A stretch of DNA of 64,000 nucleotides from Duganella alba (GTDB lineage Bacteria; Pseudomonadota; Gammaproteobacteria; Burkholderiales; Burkholderiaceae_D): assembly GCF_009674495.1 (NCBI RefSeq), contig NZ_WKJN01000006.1:62001-126000 (forward strand), given 5' to 3'. The notes beneath the pieces were generated by a model. The model saw only the letters and a program-made list of their open reading frames with translations. It had not been told where the DNA came from and did no database searches. Below, one piece after another: positions 38,174 to 46,712 of the stretch. A program made the translations under genes and the position numbers. Position 1 is the first letter of the stretch. The number at the start of each line of letters is the position of its first letter.

Positions 38174-38899
38174 TCAGCGCAACTGGTGCAGGCGCGACGG
38201 CAGGTTCCTGACGGATTTTACTTTGACATCGACATAAGCGGGCCGAATTAATCTTTTTTGCGGATGGGCCAGGCCGGCGCTGTCGCCGATGGTCAGGTAC
38301 TGCGTGACCCAGGCGGTGCGCATGCCCAGCTCGCGCGCGCTGCGCAGGTTGGCCAGCGTGTCTTCCACCAGGATGCAGCGGGCCGGCGTCAATTGATGAC
38401 GGCGCATCAGCTTGCGCAGCATCAGCTTGGACGGCTTGGGCCGCATGTGGCGGTGCACCGTCATTGCCTCCACCGCGATGTGGTGCTGGAAGTGGCGCTG
38501 CAAGCCCAGGTGCCGCAGCACCTGCGACGAATAGCGGTGCGGCGCATTGGTCAGCAGGATCTTGCGGCCGGGCAGGCGGCGCAACAGCTGGCGCAGGCCG
38601 CGCTCGGCGCGGATCATCGCGTTGAGGTCATCGAAACGGTGGGTTTCATCGAGAAAGTGCGTGGCCTTGACGCCGTGGTGCTTGACCACGCCCAGCGTGG
38701 TGGCGCCGTAGCGCTGCCAGTACATGGTGCGGGTGGCGTTGACCAGCTCTTCGCTGGCGGGCGTGACGCCGTCTCCCAGCAGCCGCGCGAGGTAAGCGTT
38801 CATGCCCGCCATGATCGAGGGGAAGATGGCGTGCGAGGCGTTGTGCAGGGTGTTATCAAGATCAAACAGCCATACGGGTGTGGAGCGGGTAATATTCAC
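38174..38899 (-). CDS. HAD-family pyrimidine 5'-nucleotidase-like hydrolase
   Basis: 241 residues from GTG 38899 (MNITRSTPVW); an upstream GTG at 38923 is possible but lacks a ribosome site. HAD motif I is FDLDNTLHNA, motif II LLTNAPHRY, and motif IV LVEDTLANLRSA. It resembles the YjjG/SDT1 pyrimidine 5'-nucleotidase branch. Lies 29 bases upstream of slmA on the same strand and faces the TraB-like gene. Confidence 0.88.
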   Translation of the reverse strand: MNITRSTPVWLFDLDNTLHNASHAIFPSIMAGMNAYLARLLGDGVTPASEELVNATRTMYWQRYGATTLGVVKHHGVKATHFLDETHRFDDLNAMIRAERGLRQLLRRLPGRKILLTNAPHRYSSQVLRHLGLQRHFQHHIAVEAMTVHRHMRPKPSKLMLRKLMRRHQLTPARCILVEDTLANLRSARELGMRTAWVTQYLTIGDSAGLAHPQKRLIRPAYVDVKVKSVRNLPSRLHQLR

Positions 38900-38925
38900 G
38901 TCATCTCTATCAGCAAAGGTCACGA

Positions 38926-39825
38926 ATGCGCCGCCAGATTATAGTGTTGTTCTGCAGTTTGTTCTTTTTTGCCTTCGGTCCGGCCGTGGCGGAGCAGCAG
39001 GGCGCGGCGCCGAACCGCGGCGCGCTGTTCAAGGTGCAGCAGGGCGGGCACACGCTGTACCTGTTCGGCACCATCCACGTCGGCGCCAGGGATTTCTATC
39101 CGCTCGAGCCGCGTCTGGCCGGCCTGCTGAAGAACGCGCCGGCGCTGGCGCTGGAGATCGATCCGCTCGGCGATCCGCAAGCGCTGGCGCGCGCGGTGCA
39201 GCAGCACGGCCTGGCCGCCAAGGGCGCGCCGGCATTGGCGCCGGCGTGGCGCCAGCGGCTCGACCGTTTGCTCCAGCAGTACAACATCGAACCGCAGACC
39301 GTGGCGGCGATGAAGCCGTGGCTGCTGGCCAGCCTGCTCACCGTCAGCGAATTTGCCGCGCAGGGTTACGAGGCCTCGCTGGCGGTGGATGCGCACCTGT
39401 CGAAGCAGGCGCATGACGCCGGCCAGAAAATCGTCGAGCTGGAATCGGCCGACAGCCAGATGGCGCTGTTCGACCAGATGTCGGCGGCCGAACAGCTGGT
39501 GTTCCTGCAGGAGGCGATCGAAGGCATCGAGGACAAGGAGCAGGCTTACCAGGCGCGCGAGATCGCCGATGCGTGGCGCCATGCCGACGTCAAGGCGCTG
39601 GAGGCGCTGGCGTTGAAGGCGGAGCAGGACCAGACCTTCTCGGGCCGCTTCGTGCAGAAGGTGTTGCTGGAAGGCCGCAATCCGGCGCTGGCCGATGGCA
39701 TGGTCAAACTGATGGCGCGTGAAAACAACAGTGTGGCGGCGATCGGCGTGCTGCATCTGATCGGCAAGACAAGCGTGCCGGAACTGCTGCGCAAACGCGG
39801 GCTGACGGTGGAACGGATTTACTAA
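38926..39825 (+). CDS. TraB/GumN family exported protein
   Basis: 299 residues. Signal peptide MRRQIIVLFCSLFFFAFGPAVA-EQ. The family's two hallmark motifs are present: FGTIHVGARDF near the start and IGVLHLIGKTSV near the end, each with a His thought to be metal-binding, plus conserved LALEIDPLGD. Members are considered putative metalloproteases of the Tiki/TraB clan; role here unknown. Transcription continues toward an antisense-oriented tRNA gene, with a plus-strand terminator at 39935. Confidence 0.88.
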   Translation: MRRQIIVLFCSLFFFAFGPAVAEQQGAAPNRGALFKVQQGGHTLYLFGTIHVGARDFYPLEPRLAGLLKNAPALALEIDPLGDPQALARAVQQHGLAAKGAPALAPAWRQRLDRLLQQYNIEPQTVAAMKPWLLASLLTVSEFAAQGYEASLAVDAHLSKQAHDAGQKIVELESADSQMALFDQMSAAEQLVFLQEAIEGIEDKEQAYQAREIADAWRHADVKALEALALKAEQDQTFSGRFVQKVLLEGRNPALADGMVKLMARENNSVAAIGVLHLIGKTSVPELLRKRGLTVERIY

Positions 39826-39849
39826 GGGGGAAGGGGACTGCAGGAGAGA

Positions 39850-39924
<75 letters not shown>

Positions 39925-39934
39925 ATACAAATGT

Positions 39935-39972
39935 GGCGGTTTCACCGACTTCCGGCGAGACCGCCTTTTTTT
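39935..39972 (+). terminator. Plus-strand intrinsic terminator after the TraB-like gene
   Basis: GGCGGTTTC pairs with GAGACCGCC (one G-U pair) and a seven-base T-run follows. It would stop rightward transcription after it crosses the tRNA gene and before it enters argB antisense. Its last T is the first base of the argB stop on the other strand. Confidence 0.7.
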
Positions 39973-40895
39973 CAGTGAGACCGGATCATAGTGCCAAATG
40001 CCTGCTCGGTCAAGACTTCGAGCAACAAAGAATGCTCAATTCGTCCATCAATGATGTGAACGGTGTTGACGCCGGACTTGGCCGCATCCAGGGCTGATGA
40101 AATTTTAGGCAGCATGCCGCCCGAAATCGTGCCGTCGGCGAACATCTCGTCGATCTCGCGCGCCGACAGGTCGGTCACCAGGTTGCCCTGCTTGTCCTGC
40201 ACGCCGGCGATGTTGGTCATCATGATCAGCTTTTCGGCTTTCAGGATTTCCGCGATCTTGCCGGCGACGACGTCGGCGTTGATGTTGTAGGCCTGGCCGT
40301 CCTGGCCGAAACCGATCGGCGAAATGATCGGGATGAAGGCGTCGTCCTGCAGCGCTTTGACGACCGCCGGATTGATGGCTTCGATTTCGCCGACGAAGCC
40401 GATGTCGAGCGTCTGGCCTGGATTGTCCTTGTCGGGCATGGCCATCTTGCGGGCGCGGATCAGGCCGCCGTCCTTGCCGGTCAGGCCGACTGCCTGGCCG
40501 CCGTAGTGATTAATCAACATCACGATGTCCTGCTGCACTTCGCCGCCCAGCACCCACTCCACCACTTCCATGGTTTCTTCGTCGGTGATGCGCATGCCTT
40601 GCACGAAGGTGCCTTGCTTGCCGATTTTTTTCAGTGCGTTGTCGATCTGCGGACCGCCGCCGTGCACGACGACCGGATTCATGCCCACCAGTTTGAGCAA
40701 AATGACATCGCGCGCGAAGCCGTGTTTCAGGCGTTCGTCGGTCATGGCGTTGCCGCCGTATTTGATGACGATGGTTTTGCCGTGGTAGTTACGGATGTAA
40801 GGGAGAGCCTCAGCCAAAATCTGCGCCTTGATTTGCGGAGCGACCGCAGTCAAATCGTCATTCATGCCTAAGTTCAAATTGGTCAGTTGGGTCAT
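39972..40895 (-). CDS. argB: Acetylglutamate kinase
   Basis: 307 residues. ArgB phosphorylates N-acetylglutamate in arginine synthesis. [11 protein letters not shown] (catalytic Lys), [16 protein letters not shown] and the C-terminal [18 protein letters not shown] are conserved. The length and N-terminal helix ([11 protein letters not shown]) match the long, hexameric arginine-sensitive type, so feedback inhibition is likely by inference. Single gene here; other arg genes are not in the window. Confidence 0.96.
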   Translation of the reverse strand: MTQLTNLNLGMNDDLTAVAPQIKAQILAEALPYIRNYHGKTIVIKYGGNAMTDERLKHGFARDVILLKLVGMNPVVVHGGGPQIDNALKKIGKQGTFVQGMRITDEETMEVVEWVLGGEVQQDIVMLINHYGGQAVGLTGKDGGLIRARKMAMPDKDNPGQTLDIGFVGEIEAINPAVVKALQDDAFIPIISPIGFGQDGQAYNINADVVAGKIAEILKAEKLIMMTNIAGVQDKQGNLVTDLSAREIDEMFADGTISGGMLPKISSALDAAKSGVNTVHIIDGRIEHSLLLEVLTEQAFGTMIRSH

Positions 40896-41008
40896 GGCGA
40901 GTCCGGTAGAAAGATTTTGGGCGCAATTTTACAGCCTGTTGGCGCTTCAAGTACGCATTATAGGGCCATCCGGTTGTAATTTCCTGCAAGCTCCATTACG
41001 CTAAGGCG

Positions 41009-41227
41009 ATGAGTACCTGTTCCCGCTGCGGCACGCAGTTCTCCTGCGCCATGAAGGATGCCGATCCAGCCCTCGCCGACCAGCCTTGCTGGTGCACCTA
41101 CCTGCCGCCGTCGGTGCCGGTGCCGTCCGCGCCCGGCGCCAGCTGCTGGTGCCCGGCGTGCCTGAAGCAGCACATCATTGAGCAGTCGCAAACCTTGCCC
41201 GATAAGCCACTCGACAATAGCGCATAA
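41009..41227 (+). CDS. Cysteine-rich CWC family protein
   Basis: 72 residues with eight Cys. CSRCGTQFSCAM, PCWCTYLPP and CWCPACLKQHI define the small CWC family, which probably binds zinc or another metal. Function unknown. Followed after 21 bases by the repetitive coiled-coil gene. Confidence 0.85.
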   Translation: MSTCSRCGTQFSCAMKDADPALADQPCWCTYLPPSVPVPSAPGASCWCPACLKQHIIEQSQTLPDKPLDNSA

Positions 41228-41248
41228 CCCCTGCATGGGAGCGCTCCA

Positions 41249-42379
41249 ATGAACTCCACCTCGCTTGACAATCAAAGTAGCGCTACACAAGATGGCCATC
41301 TAGTCCGCATCGTGCGGCTGGAGACCAATATGGACAACGTCACCAGCATCCTCGCTTCCTTGCAGCGCACGGAGGAGACGCACCATCAGGAAATGCTGAC
41401 GCGTTTCGACGAACTGCGCGACCGCATCGACGACGGCCGGCGCGAAGCCCAGGCGCGCTTCGAAGCAGTGCAGCGCGAGCTGCACGCCAAATACGAGCAG
41501 GGCCGCCAGGAAGCCCAGGCGCGGCTGGAGCAGTCTCGTCAGGAGGGCCAGACGTGGTTGGAGCAAAGTGAAGCCCGCTATCAGCAGGGCCGCCAGGAAG
41601 CGCAGTTGCAGTTAGAGCAAAACGAAGCCCGCCATGAAAAAGCTCGACAGGAAGCGCAAGCGCGGCTGGAGCAGTCGCGCCAGGAGGCCCAGACGTGGTT
41701 AGAGCAAAACGAAGCCCGCCATGAGAAAGCCCGACAGGAAGCGCAAGCGCGGCTGGAGCAGTCTCGTCAGGAGGGCCAGACGTGGTTAGAGCAAAACGAA
41801 GCCCTCCATGAGAAAGCCCGGCAGGAAGCGCAAGCGCGGCTGGAGCAAGCTCGTCAGGAAGCTCGGACTTGGTTGGAGCAAAGCGAAGCCCGCTATCAGC
41901 AGGGCCGGCAGGAAGCACAAGCACGTCTGGAGCAAGCTCGTCAGGAAGCTCGGGCTTGGTTAGAGCAAAGCGAAGCCCGCTATCAGCAGGGCCGGCAGGA
42001 AGCACAAGCATGGCTGGAGCAGGCTCGCCAGGAGGGCCGGACTTGGTTAGAGCAAAACGAAACCCGCCATGAGAAAGCCCGGAAGGAAGCACAAGCGCGG
42101 CTGGAGCAGTCTCGTCAGGAAGCCCAGACGCGCTTTGAGCAAGGCGAGGCGCGGTCGGAGCAGATTCGTCAAGATGCGCTGGCGAGGTCTGATGCAACGC
42201 GGGCCCGCACCGATCAGGTCCACGATCTGCTGGTGGCGCGAATGGATCTTCATGATCAGCAAGCCGTCATGCGCGATCAGAACCTGACGAACCGCATCGA
42301 CAAGCTCACCTTCTGGATGGCCGGGCTGATGGTCACCAATGTGCTCACCATCGCCGGTCTCGTCCTCCGAAAGTTTTAA
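41249..42379 (+). CDS. Repetitive coiled-coil protein with C-terminal membrane anchor
   Basis: 376 residues. Residues 82-302 are seven 29-residue units and one 18-residue unit, each of the type [Y/H]-[E/Q]-x-x-RQEAQARLEQ-[S/A]-RQEAQTWLEQ-[N/S]-EAR, which divide as 11+11+7 and so predict a long hendecad/heptad coiled coil. Units are also nearly identical as DNA (87 bp). The N-terminal part (VRIVRLETNMDNVTSILASL) resembles short cell-envelope coiled coils. A single hydrophobic helix ends the protein (about 353-373, WMAGLMVTNVLTIAGLVL). No signal peptide, so the rod probably faces the cytoplasm. Not recognised as any named gene. Confidence 0.8.
   Translation: MNSTSLDNQSSATQDGHLVRIVRLETNMDNVTSILASLQRTEETHHQEMLTRFDELRDRIDDGRREAQARFEAVQRELHAKYEQGRQEAQARLEQSRQEGQTWLEQSEARYQQGRQEAQLQLEQNEARHEKARQEAQARLEQSRQEAQTWLEQNEARHEKARQEAQARLEQSRQEGQTWLEQNEALHEKARQEAQARLEQARQEARTWLEQSEARYQQGRQEAQARLEQARQEARAWLEQSEARYQQGRQEAQAWLEQARQEGRTWLEQNETRHEKARKEAQARLEQSRQEAQTRFEQGEARSEQIRQDALARSDATRARTDQVHDLLVARMDLHDQQAVMRDQNLTNRIDKLTFWMAGLMVTNVLTIAGLVLRKF
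41492..42154 (+). repeat. In-frame 87-bp tandem repeats
   Basis: Eight copies (seven full, one shortened by 33 bp) inside the coiled-coil gene. High nucleotide similarity between copies, with alternating YQQG and HEKA type starts, implies recent expansion and ongoing exchange by unequal crossing over. Repeat number may vary between strains. Confidence 0.85.
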
Positions 42380-43537
42380 TCAGCTCACCGTGCGGAAGAA
42401 GCGCAGCATTTCGCGGCTGGCGTCCGGTCCTTTGGCGTCGGTGTAGCTGCCGGACGAACTGCCGCCCGACCACGCATGGCCGGCGCCGTGCACCACCCAG
42501 TGCTCGCCCAAGGGCGTGCCATCCGCCGTGGTGTGCGTGGTCTGCGTGTAGCTGTAGCCATTCGGCACCGCGCCCGATTGCACCGACGGCCGCGCGCCGC
42601 GATGGTGATGCAGCCGCTGCGCCATCACCTGCTCGCCATTGCGCGGATTGACTGTGGTGTCGCTGTCGCCATGGAACACGATGATCGGCTGCGAACCATT
42701 GCCAGCCTTGGCTGCCTTGCTGACGCCGCGCTTCATCGCCGTCAGCGCCGACGGCAAATCCTGCGCCGATGCAAACGGCAATCCCGAGTGCACACCGACC
42801 GCCGCAAACAGCTCCGGATACAGCGTGCCGACAATCACCGCCATGGCGCCGCCGGCCGACAACCCCGCCACATACACCTGGCGCTCGTTGACCGGATAGC
42901 CCTCGATAATCTGCTGCGCGATGCCGGCAATGATGGACGGCTCGCCCTGTCCACGCTGCTGGTCGATGGCGTTGAACCAGTTCCAGCACTTGGAGTGATT
43001 GGCGTTGGCCGGCTGCTCCGGATAGACCACGAAACAGCCCATCTCCTCCGCCACCTGATTCATCTGCGTGCCGGCCGCGAAGTCGTCCGGATTCTGCGTG
43101 CAGCCGTGCAGCATCACCAGCAGCGGCATGGCATGGCCGTGGTAGCTCGACGGAATGTACAGCTTGTAGTTGCGCATGCCGGCGTGGTTGCTATAGCTAC
43201 CGCGGATAAATTGCGCACCTTCCGGCAACGGCTCCGACGCCGGCGCATGATGCAGCGAACCGAGATCGATGGCGCGGTCCAGATTGGCCTGCAAATCCAG
43301 CTTGATGCCCATGCGGTTGAGCATGTCCTGCGCGAACTCGGCCGGATGGGTGGCCGGATTCGGCGCCTGGCCGCGCGCATGCGTCGTCTCCGGCTCCGGC
43401 GTGGACGGCGCCGCGTTGGGCGGCGGTGGATTAATATCGCGCATGGACGGTTGTGCGGCCGGGCGATGCAGATGCATGCCCTTGCTGAGTATCTGCTGCG
43501 CAGCTTCGCGCATTTGCGTTAAAAAATTGAGCTTCAT
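42380..43537 (-). CDS. PHB-depolymerase-family esterase
   Basis: 385 residues. After a Pro-rich segment of about 100 residues without a clear signal peptide comes an alpha/beta-hydrolase domain: PLLVMLHGCTQNPDDFAAGT, lipase box VAGLSAGGAMA, FHGDSDTTVNPRNG (Asp) and VHGAGHAWSGG (His). This is the type 1 short-chain-length PHB depolymerase/LpqC-like family; without export signal it may act on intracellular granules or acyl esters. The stop directly abuts the repeat gene's stop. Eight bases downstream of the ribbon-helix-helix gene, so co-transcribed. Confidence 0.85.
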   Translation of the reverse strand: MKLNFLTQMREAAQQILSKGMHLHRPAAQPSMRDINPPPPNAAPSTPEPETTHARGQAPNPATHPAEFAQDMLNRMGIKLDLQANLDRAIDLGSLHHAPASEPLPEGAQFIRGSYSNHAGMRNYKLYIPSSYHGHAMPLLVMLHGCTQNPDDFAAGTQMNQVAEEMGCFVVYPEQPANANHSKCWNWFNAIDQQRGQGEPSIIAGIAQQIIEGYPVNERQVYVAGLSAGGAMAVIVGTLYPELFAAVGVHSGLPFASAQDLPSALTAMKRGVSKAAKAGNGSQPIIVFHGDSDTTVNPRNGEQVMAQRLHHHRGARPSVQSGAVPNGYSYTQTTHTTADGTPLGEHWVVHGAGHAWSGGSSSGSYTDAKGPDASREMLRFFRTVS

Positions 43538-43545
43538 GGCACTCC

Positions 43546-43959
43546 TTAATGGATGCGCGTCGCCAGTGCGGTCTTGAGGACAGCGCTGGCGTGCAGCGAG
43601 CCGAGTACAAAAATGGATTCGATCGTCGCCAGCGCCAGCTCGACCGAAACGTCGCTGGCGATGCTGGCCAGGCCCAGTACCTGAATCTGCAGCCGTTCGC
43701 CTGCCGCCTGGATCGCTTCCAGGTCGGCGCGCGAATAGTGCTGCATGCCCAGTACCAGGCTCTTGCGCGCCACGGTCTGCTTGACCACCTCGGCGTGCTG
43801 GTTCAGCTGATTGCGGATTGCCGTGCGTATCAGATCGGTACGATTCGAGTAAAACCCTTCCTGTACCAGCAGGTCAATCTGTCCTAAGTCGATCGGACCG
43901 AGATTGATGGTGATCTTTTCTGATTCGGCAGTCTTCAGCTTGATTTCTTGCTTGGCCAC
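43546..43959 (-). CDS. Ribbon-helix-helix (CopG-like) regulator
   Basis: 137 residues from GTG 43959 (MAKQEIKLK), chosen because GGAG lies six bases upstream; an ATG at 43971 would add four residues. ITINLGPIDLGQIDLLVQEG then YSNRTDLIRTAIRNQL is a ribbon-helix-helix DNA-binding unit. The C-terminal half (LASIASDVSVELALATIESI) is a likely oligomerisation domain. It is followed by the PHB-type esterase gene and its own promoter holds CCATC repeats, so it probably autoregulates and controls that esterase. Confidence 0.8.
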   Translation of the reverse strand: MAKQEIKLKTAESEKITINLGPIDLGQIDLLVQEGFYSNRTDLIRTAIRNQLNQHAEVVKQTVARKSLVLGMQHYSRADLEAIQAAGERLQIQVLGLASIASDVSVELALATIESIFVLGSLHASAVLKTALATRIH

Positions 43960-43967
43960 GTATATCT

Positions 43968-43994
43968 CCATCTATTAGCCATCTATATGGATGG
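43968..43994 (-). promoter_or_regulatory. CCATC half-site cluster, candidate operator
   Basis: CCATC at 43968 and 43979 and its inverse GATGG at 43990; the last two form CCATCTATATGGATGG. Spaced 11 bp start to start, one helical turn, as ribbon-helix-helix operators usually are. Overlaps the transcription start region of the regulator gene. Confidence 0.6.
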
Positions 43995-43996
43995 TG

Positions 43997-44024
43997 AGTC
44001 TACGCTTTCAAGCCCCCAAGTCAA
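43997..44024 (-). promoter_or_regulatory. Sigma70-like promoter of the RHH-esterase operon
   Basis: Minus strand TTGACT (44019-44024) and TAGACT (43997-44002), 16-bp spacer, immediately upstream of the CCATC cluster. Confidence 0.6.
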
Positions 44025-44048
44025 GCGGCTTCGCGGCATAATGGCTGC

Positions 44049-44261
44049 ATGAGTGAAGTAAACAACATAAGCGCGCCGCTTGTCCCCTCCCCTTGTGTCA
44101 GTCTGTGCAAGATGGACATGGAACGGCGCTATTGCATGGGCTGCCTGCGCACCATCGAGGAAATCATCGCCTGGAGCAAGGCCGACGACGCCTACAAGCG
44201 CGCGGTGTGGGCCGAATTGCCGCTGCGCCGGCAAACCATCCGATTCGACGAGGAAGAATGA
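44049..44261 (+). CDS. DUF1289 family protein
   Basis: 70 residues. PCVSLCKMDMERRYCMGCLRT contains the four Cys that define DUF1289, probably a zinc or iron-sulfur knuckle. EEIIAWSKADDAYKRAVWA follows as usual. Coupled by ATGA to the MBL hydrolase gene. Confidence 0.88.
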   Translation: MSEVNNISAPLVPSPCVSLCKMDMERRYCMGCLRTIEEIIAWSKADDAYKRAVWAELPLRRQTIRFDEEE

Positions 44262-45166
44262 ACGCGCTGCCGGATTCGATACAGGTGTTTGAGCGCGGTT
44301 GGCTCTCGTCCAACAACATCGTGCTGCTGGGCCGCCACGACACGGCGATTATCGATACCGGCTACGTCAGCCACGCGCCGCAGACGCTTGAACTGGTGCG
44401 CCACGTGCTGCACGGCCGCCATCTGGACCAGATTCTCAATACCCATTTGCATTCCGACCATTGCGGCGGCAACGCCATCCTGCAGGCGCACTTCGGCTGC
44501 AAGACCTCGATTCCCGTGGCCGAGGCCGACAAGGTGCGCCACTGGGACGTGGAAGCGCTCAGTTTCAAGGCCACCGGCCAGCGCTGCGACCGCTTCACCT
44601 TCGACGCCACCATCTCGCCCGGCGACGTGCTGCAACTGGCCGACATGGAATGGCAGGCGCTGGCCGCGCCGGGCCACGATCCGCACTCGCTGATCTTTTA
44701 CTGTCCGCAAGAGAAGGTGCTGGTGTCCGCCGACGCTCTGTGGGAAAACGGCTTCGGCGTCATCTTTCCCGAGCTGGAAGGCGAGTCCGGTTTTGCCGAA
44801 GAGCGCGCCACGCTGGACCTGATCGCCGGGCTGGACGTGCGCGTGGTCATTCCCGGCCATGGCGCGCCGTTCAGCGATGTGGCCGGCGCCTTGTCCCGTG
44901 CCCGGTCGCGGCTGGAATACCTGTCGGCCGATCCCGTGCGCAACGCGCAGAACGCGCTGAAGGTGCTGCTCAAGTTCCTGCTGCTGGAACGCCAGCGCAT
45001 CGCGCTGACCGATGTGCCGGTGTTGCTGACCTCGATGCCGGTGTTTGCCGCGGCCAATACCAACTTCCTCAAGCAGACGCCGGAGGAACTCGGCAAGTGG
45101 GCGGTGAGCCAGCTGGTAAGAAGTGCAGCGGCCCGCATCGATGGTGAGTACTTACTCAACGACTAA
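44258..45166 (+). CDS. MBL-fold metallo-hydrolase
   Basis: 302 residues from ATG 44258, overlapping the DUF1289 stop by four bases. Metal ligands are in NTHLHSDHCGGNA, AAPGHDPHS and IPGHGAPF, so two metals can bind. The subgroup resembles glyoxalase II-like thiolesterases, with no N-terminal extension or signal peptide. Substrate unknown. Terminal member of a two-gene unit. Confidence 0.9.
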   Translation: MNALPDSIQVFERGWLSSNNIVLLGRHDTAIIDTGYVSHAPQTLELVRHVLHGRHLDQILNTHLHSDHCGGNAILQAHFGCKTSIPVAEADKVRHWDVEALSFKATGQRCDRFTFDATISPGDVLQLADMEWQALAAPGHDPHSLIFYCPQEKVLVSADALWENGFGVIFPELEGESGFAEERATLDLIAGLDVRVVIPGHGAPFSDVAGALSRARSRLEYLSADPVRNAQNALKVLLKFLLLERQRIALTDVPVLLTSMPVFAAANTNFLKQTPEELGKWAVSQLVRSAAARIDGEYLLND

Positions 45167-45256
45167 ATGTAGAGGGATCGCCCTAGTTTAGGCACGATCG
45201 TACTATTTTCGATCTATAATCGTCCGCACCGATCAACTCACGTCAGCGAGTACGCC

Positions 45257-46210
45257 ATGACCCTGCCAGCAGTCTTGCAAAACCTCACCCTTCCCGTCAT
45301 CGCCTCCCCGATGTTCATCGCCAGTGGTCCGGCGCTGGTGGCGGCCCAATGCAAGGCTGGCATCGTCGGCTCCTTCCCGGCGCTGAATGCGCGCCCGGCC
45401 GAGCTGCTGGACGTGTGGCTGACCGATCTGCAAAAAGAGCTGGCCGAGTTCCAGGCCGCCAATCCGGACAAGCGCGTCGGCCCGATCGCCGTCAACCAGA
45501 TCGTGCACCAGTCGAACGACCGCCTGGCGCATGACGTGGAAGTGTGCGTGAAGCACCAGATTCCGATCATCATTTCCTCGCTGCGCGCGCCGCCGAAAGA
45601 GATGCTGGACGCCATCCACAGCTACGGCGGCATCGTGCTGCACGACATCGTTTCGATCCGCCACGCGGAAAAAGCGCTGGAAGCGGGCGTTGACGGCCTG
45701 ATCCTGGTGGCCAGTGGCGCCGGCGGCCATGCCGGCACCTTGTCGCCGTTCGCGCTGGTGGGCGAGGTGCGCAAGTTCTTCAAGGGACCGATCGCGCTGT
45801 CCGGTTCGATCGCCACCGGTGATGCCATCCTGGCGGCGCAGGCCATGGGCGCGGACTTCGCGTACATCGGCTCGCGCTGGCTGGCGACCAAGGAATCCAA
45901 TGTCAGCGACGGCTATCGCGAGGCCATCGTGGAGTCGACGGCGGCGGATATCGTCTATTCGAATCTGTTCACCGGCGTTCACGGCAATTACCTGAAAAAA
46001 TCCATTGTCGCCGCCGGCCTCGACCCGGACGCGCTGCCGACCGCCGACAAGACCGCCATGAACTTCGGCTCCAGCAGCGCCAAAGCCTGGCGCGACATCT
46101 GGGGCGCCGGCCAGGGCGTGGGCCTGATGGACGACATTCCGTCGGCCGGCGAAATGGTCGAACGCCTCAAGCGCGAGTACGACGCGGCCCGCGCCCGCCT
46201 GGCCTTGTAA
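45257..46210 (+). CDS. Nitronate monooxygenase (2-nitropropane dioxygenase family)
   Basis: 317 residues, FMN TIM-barrel. PVIASPMFIASGPALVAAQC, GPIAVNQIVHQSNDRL, ASGAGGHAGTLSPFALVGEV and GSIATGDAILAAQAMGADF are the family blocks; the His in HAGT is the probable base. The enzyme oxidises alkyl nitronates or propionate 3-nitronate. A TATAAT (45215-45220) lies 36 bases before the start without an evident -35. Confidence 0.92.
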   Translation: MTLPAVLQNLTLPVIASPMFIASGPALVAAQCKAGIVGSFPALNARPAELLDVWLTDLQKELAEFQAANPDKRVGPIAVNQIVHQSNDRLAHDVEVCVKHQIPIIISSLRAPPKEMLDAIHSYGGIVLHDIVSIRHAEKALEAGVDGLILVASGAGGHAGTLSPFALVGEVRKFFKGPIALSGSIATGDAILAAQAMGADFAYIGSRWLATKESNVSDGYREAIVESTAADIVYSNLFTGVHGNYLKKSIVAAGLDPDALPTADKTAMNFGSSSAKAWRDIWGAGQGVGLMDDIPSAGEMVERLKREYDAARARLAL

Positions 46211-46271
46211 AGATATTGCATTTTTCAATTGCTTTTCAGGTAATATGGCCTGAACACAATTGGGAAATGCC

Positions 46272-46712
46272 ATGAAAATGCAGCACATCTTGTTTGTCGC
46301 GGCGCTGGCCCTGAGCAGCGCCGCTGCTCACGCAGACGTCGAGACCGTGATCGTTCCGTCGCCTGCCGTGCATTGCGTGCAGCCGTCGATTCCTGCCATG
46401 TCATCTTCCACCGTCGGCGTGAAGCGCGTTGCCCGGCAAATCGCCCAGTGGCGCGAGTGCACCGGCGAGTTGATGGCGCGTGACCGCAGCGAAGAAACGC
46501 AAGCTGCCATCGCCGTCGTGGAAGCCCGCGTCGCCGCCTGGATGAACGCTACCGCGCGCTACAACAACGGCCAGGCCCAGGGGCGCGTCGCACAAACTCA
46601 GATGGAACGCGATTGGCGCGAAGCGTATGTCACACGCACCGGCAGCTACGCCGGCGTGCGCTATAACGCACCGGCGCCGGACAACGCCAACTGGCTCGAA
46701 GTGACTCAATAA
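46272..46712 (+). CDS. Small exported protein of unknown function
   Basis: 146 residues from ATG 46272 (MKMQHI); a TTG 12 bases earlier was discounted. Signal peptide KMQHILFVAALALSSAAAHA-DV. The mature part is Arg/Ala-rich with a helical stretch (RVARQIAQWRECTGELMARD) and two Cys. Not recognised. It ends directly against the convergent amidohydrolase stop. Confidence 0.7.
   Translation: MKMQHILFVAALALSSAAAHADVETVIVPSPAVHCVQPSIPAMSSSTVGVKRVARQIAQWRECTGELMARDRSEETQAAIAVVEARVAAWMNATARYNNGQAQGRVAQTQMERDWREAYVTRTGSYAGVRYNAPAPDNANWLEVTQ

Noticed and set aside
41492..42154. Regular repeats that could be taken for a CRISPR array
   Set aside because: Repeats are 87-bp, contiguous and in frame, with no unique spacers and no cas genes nearby; they encode a coiled coil.
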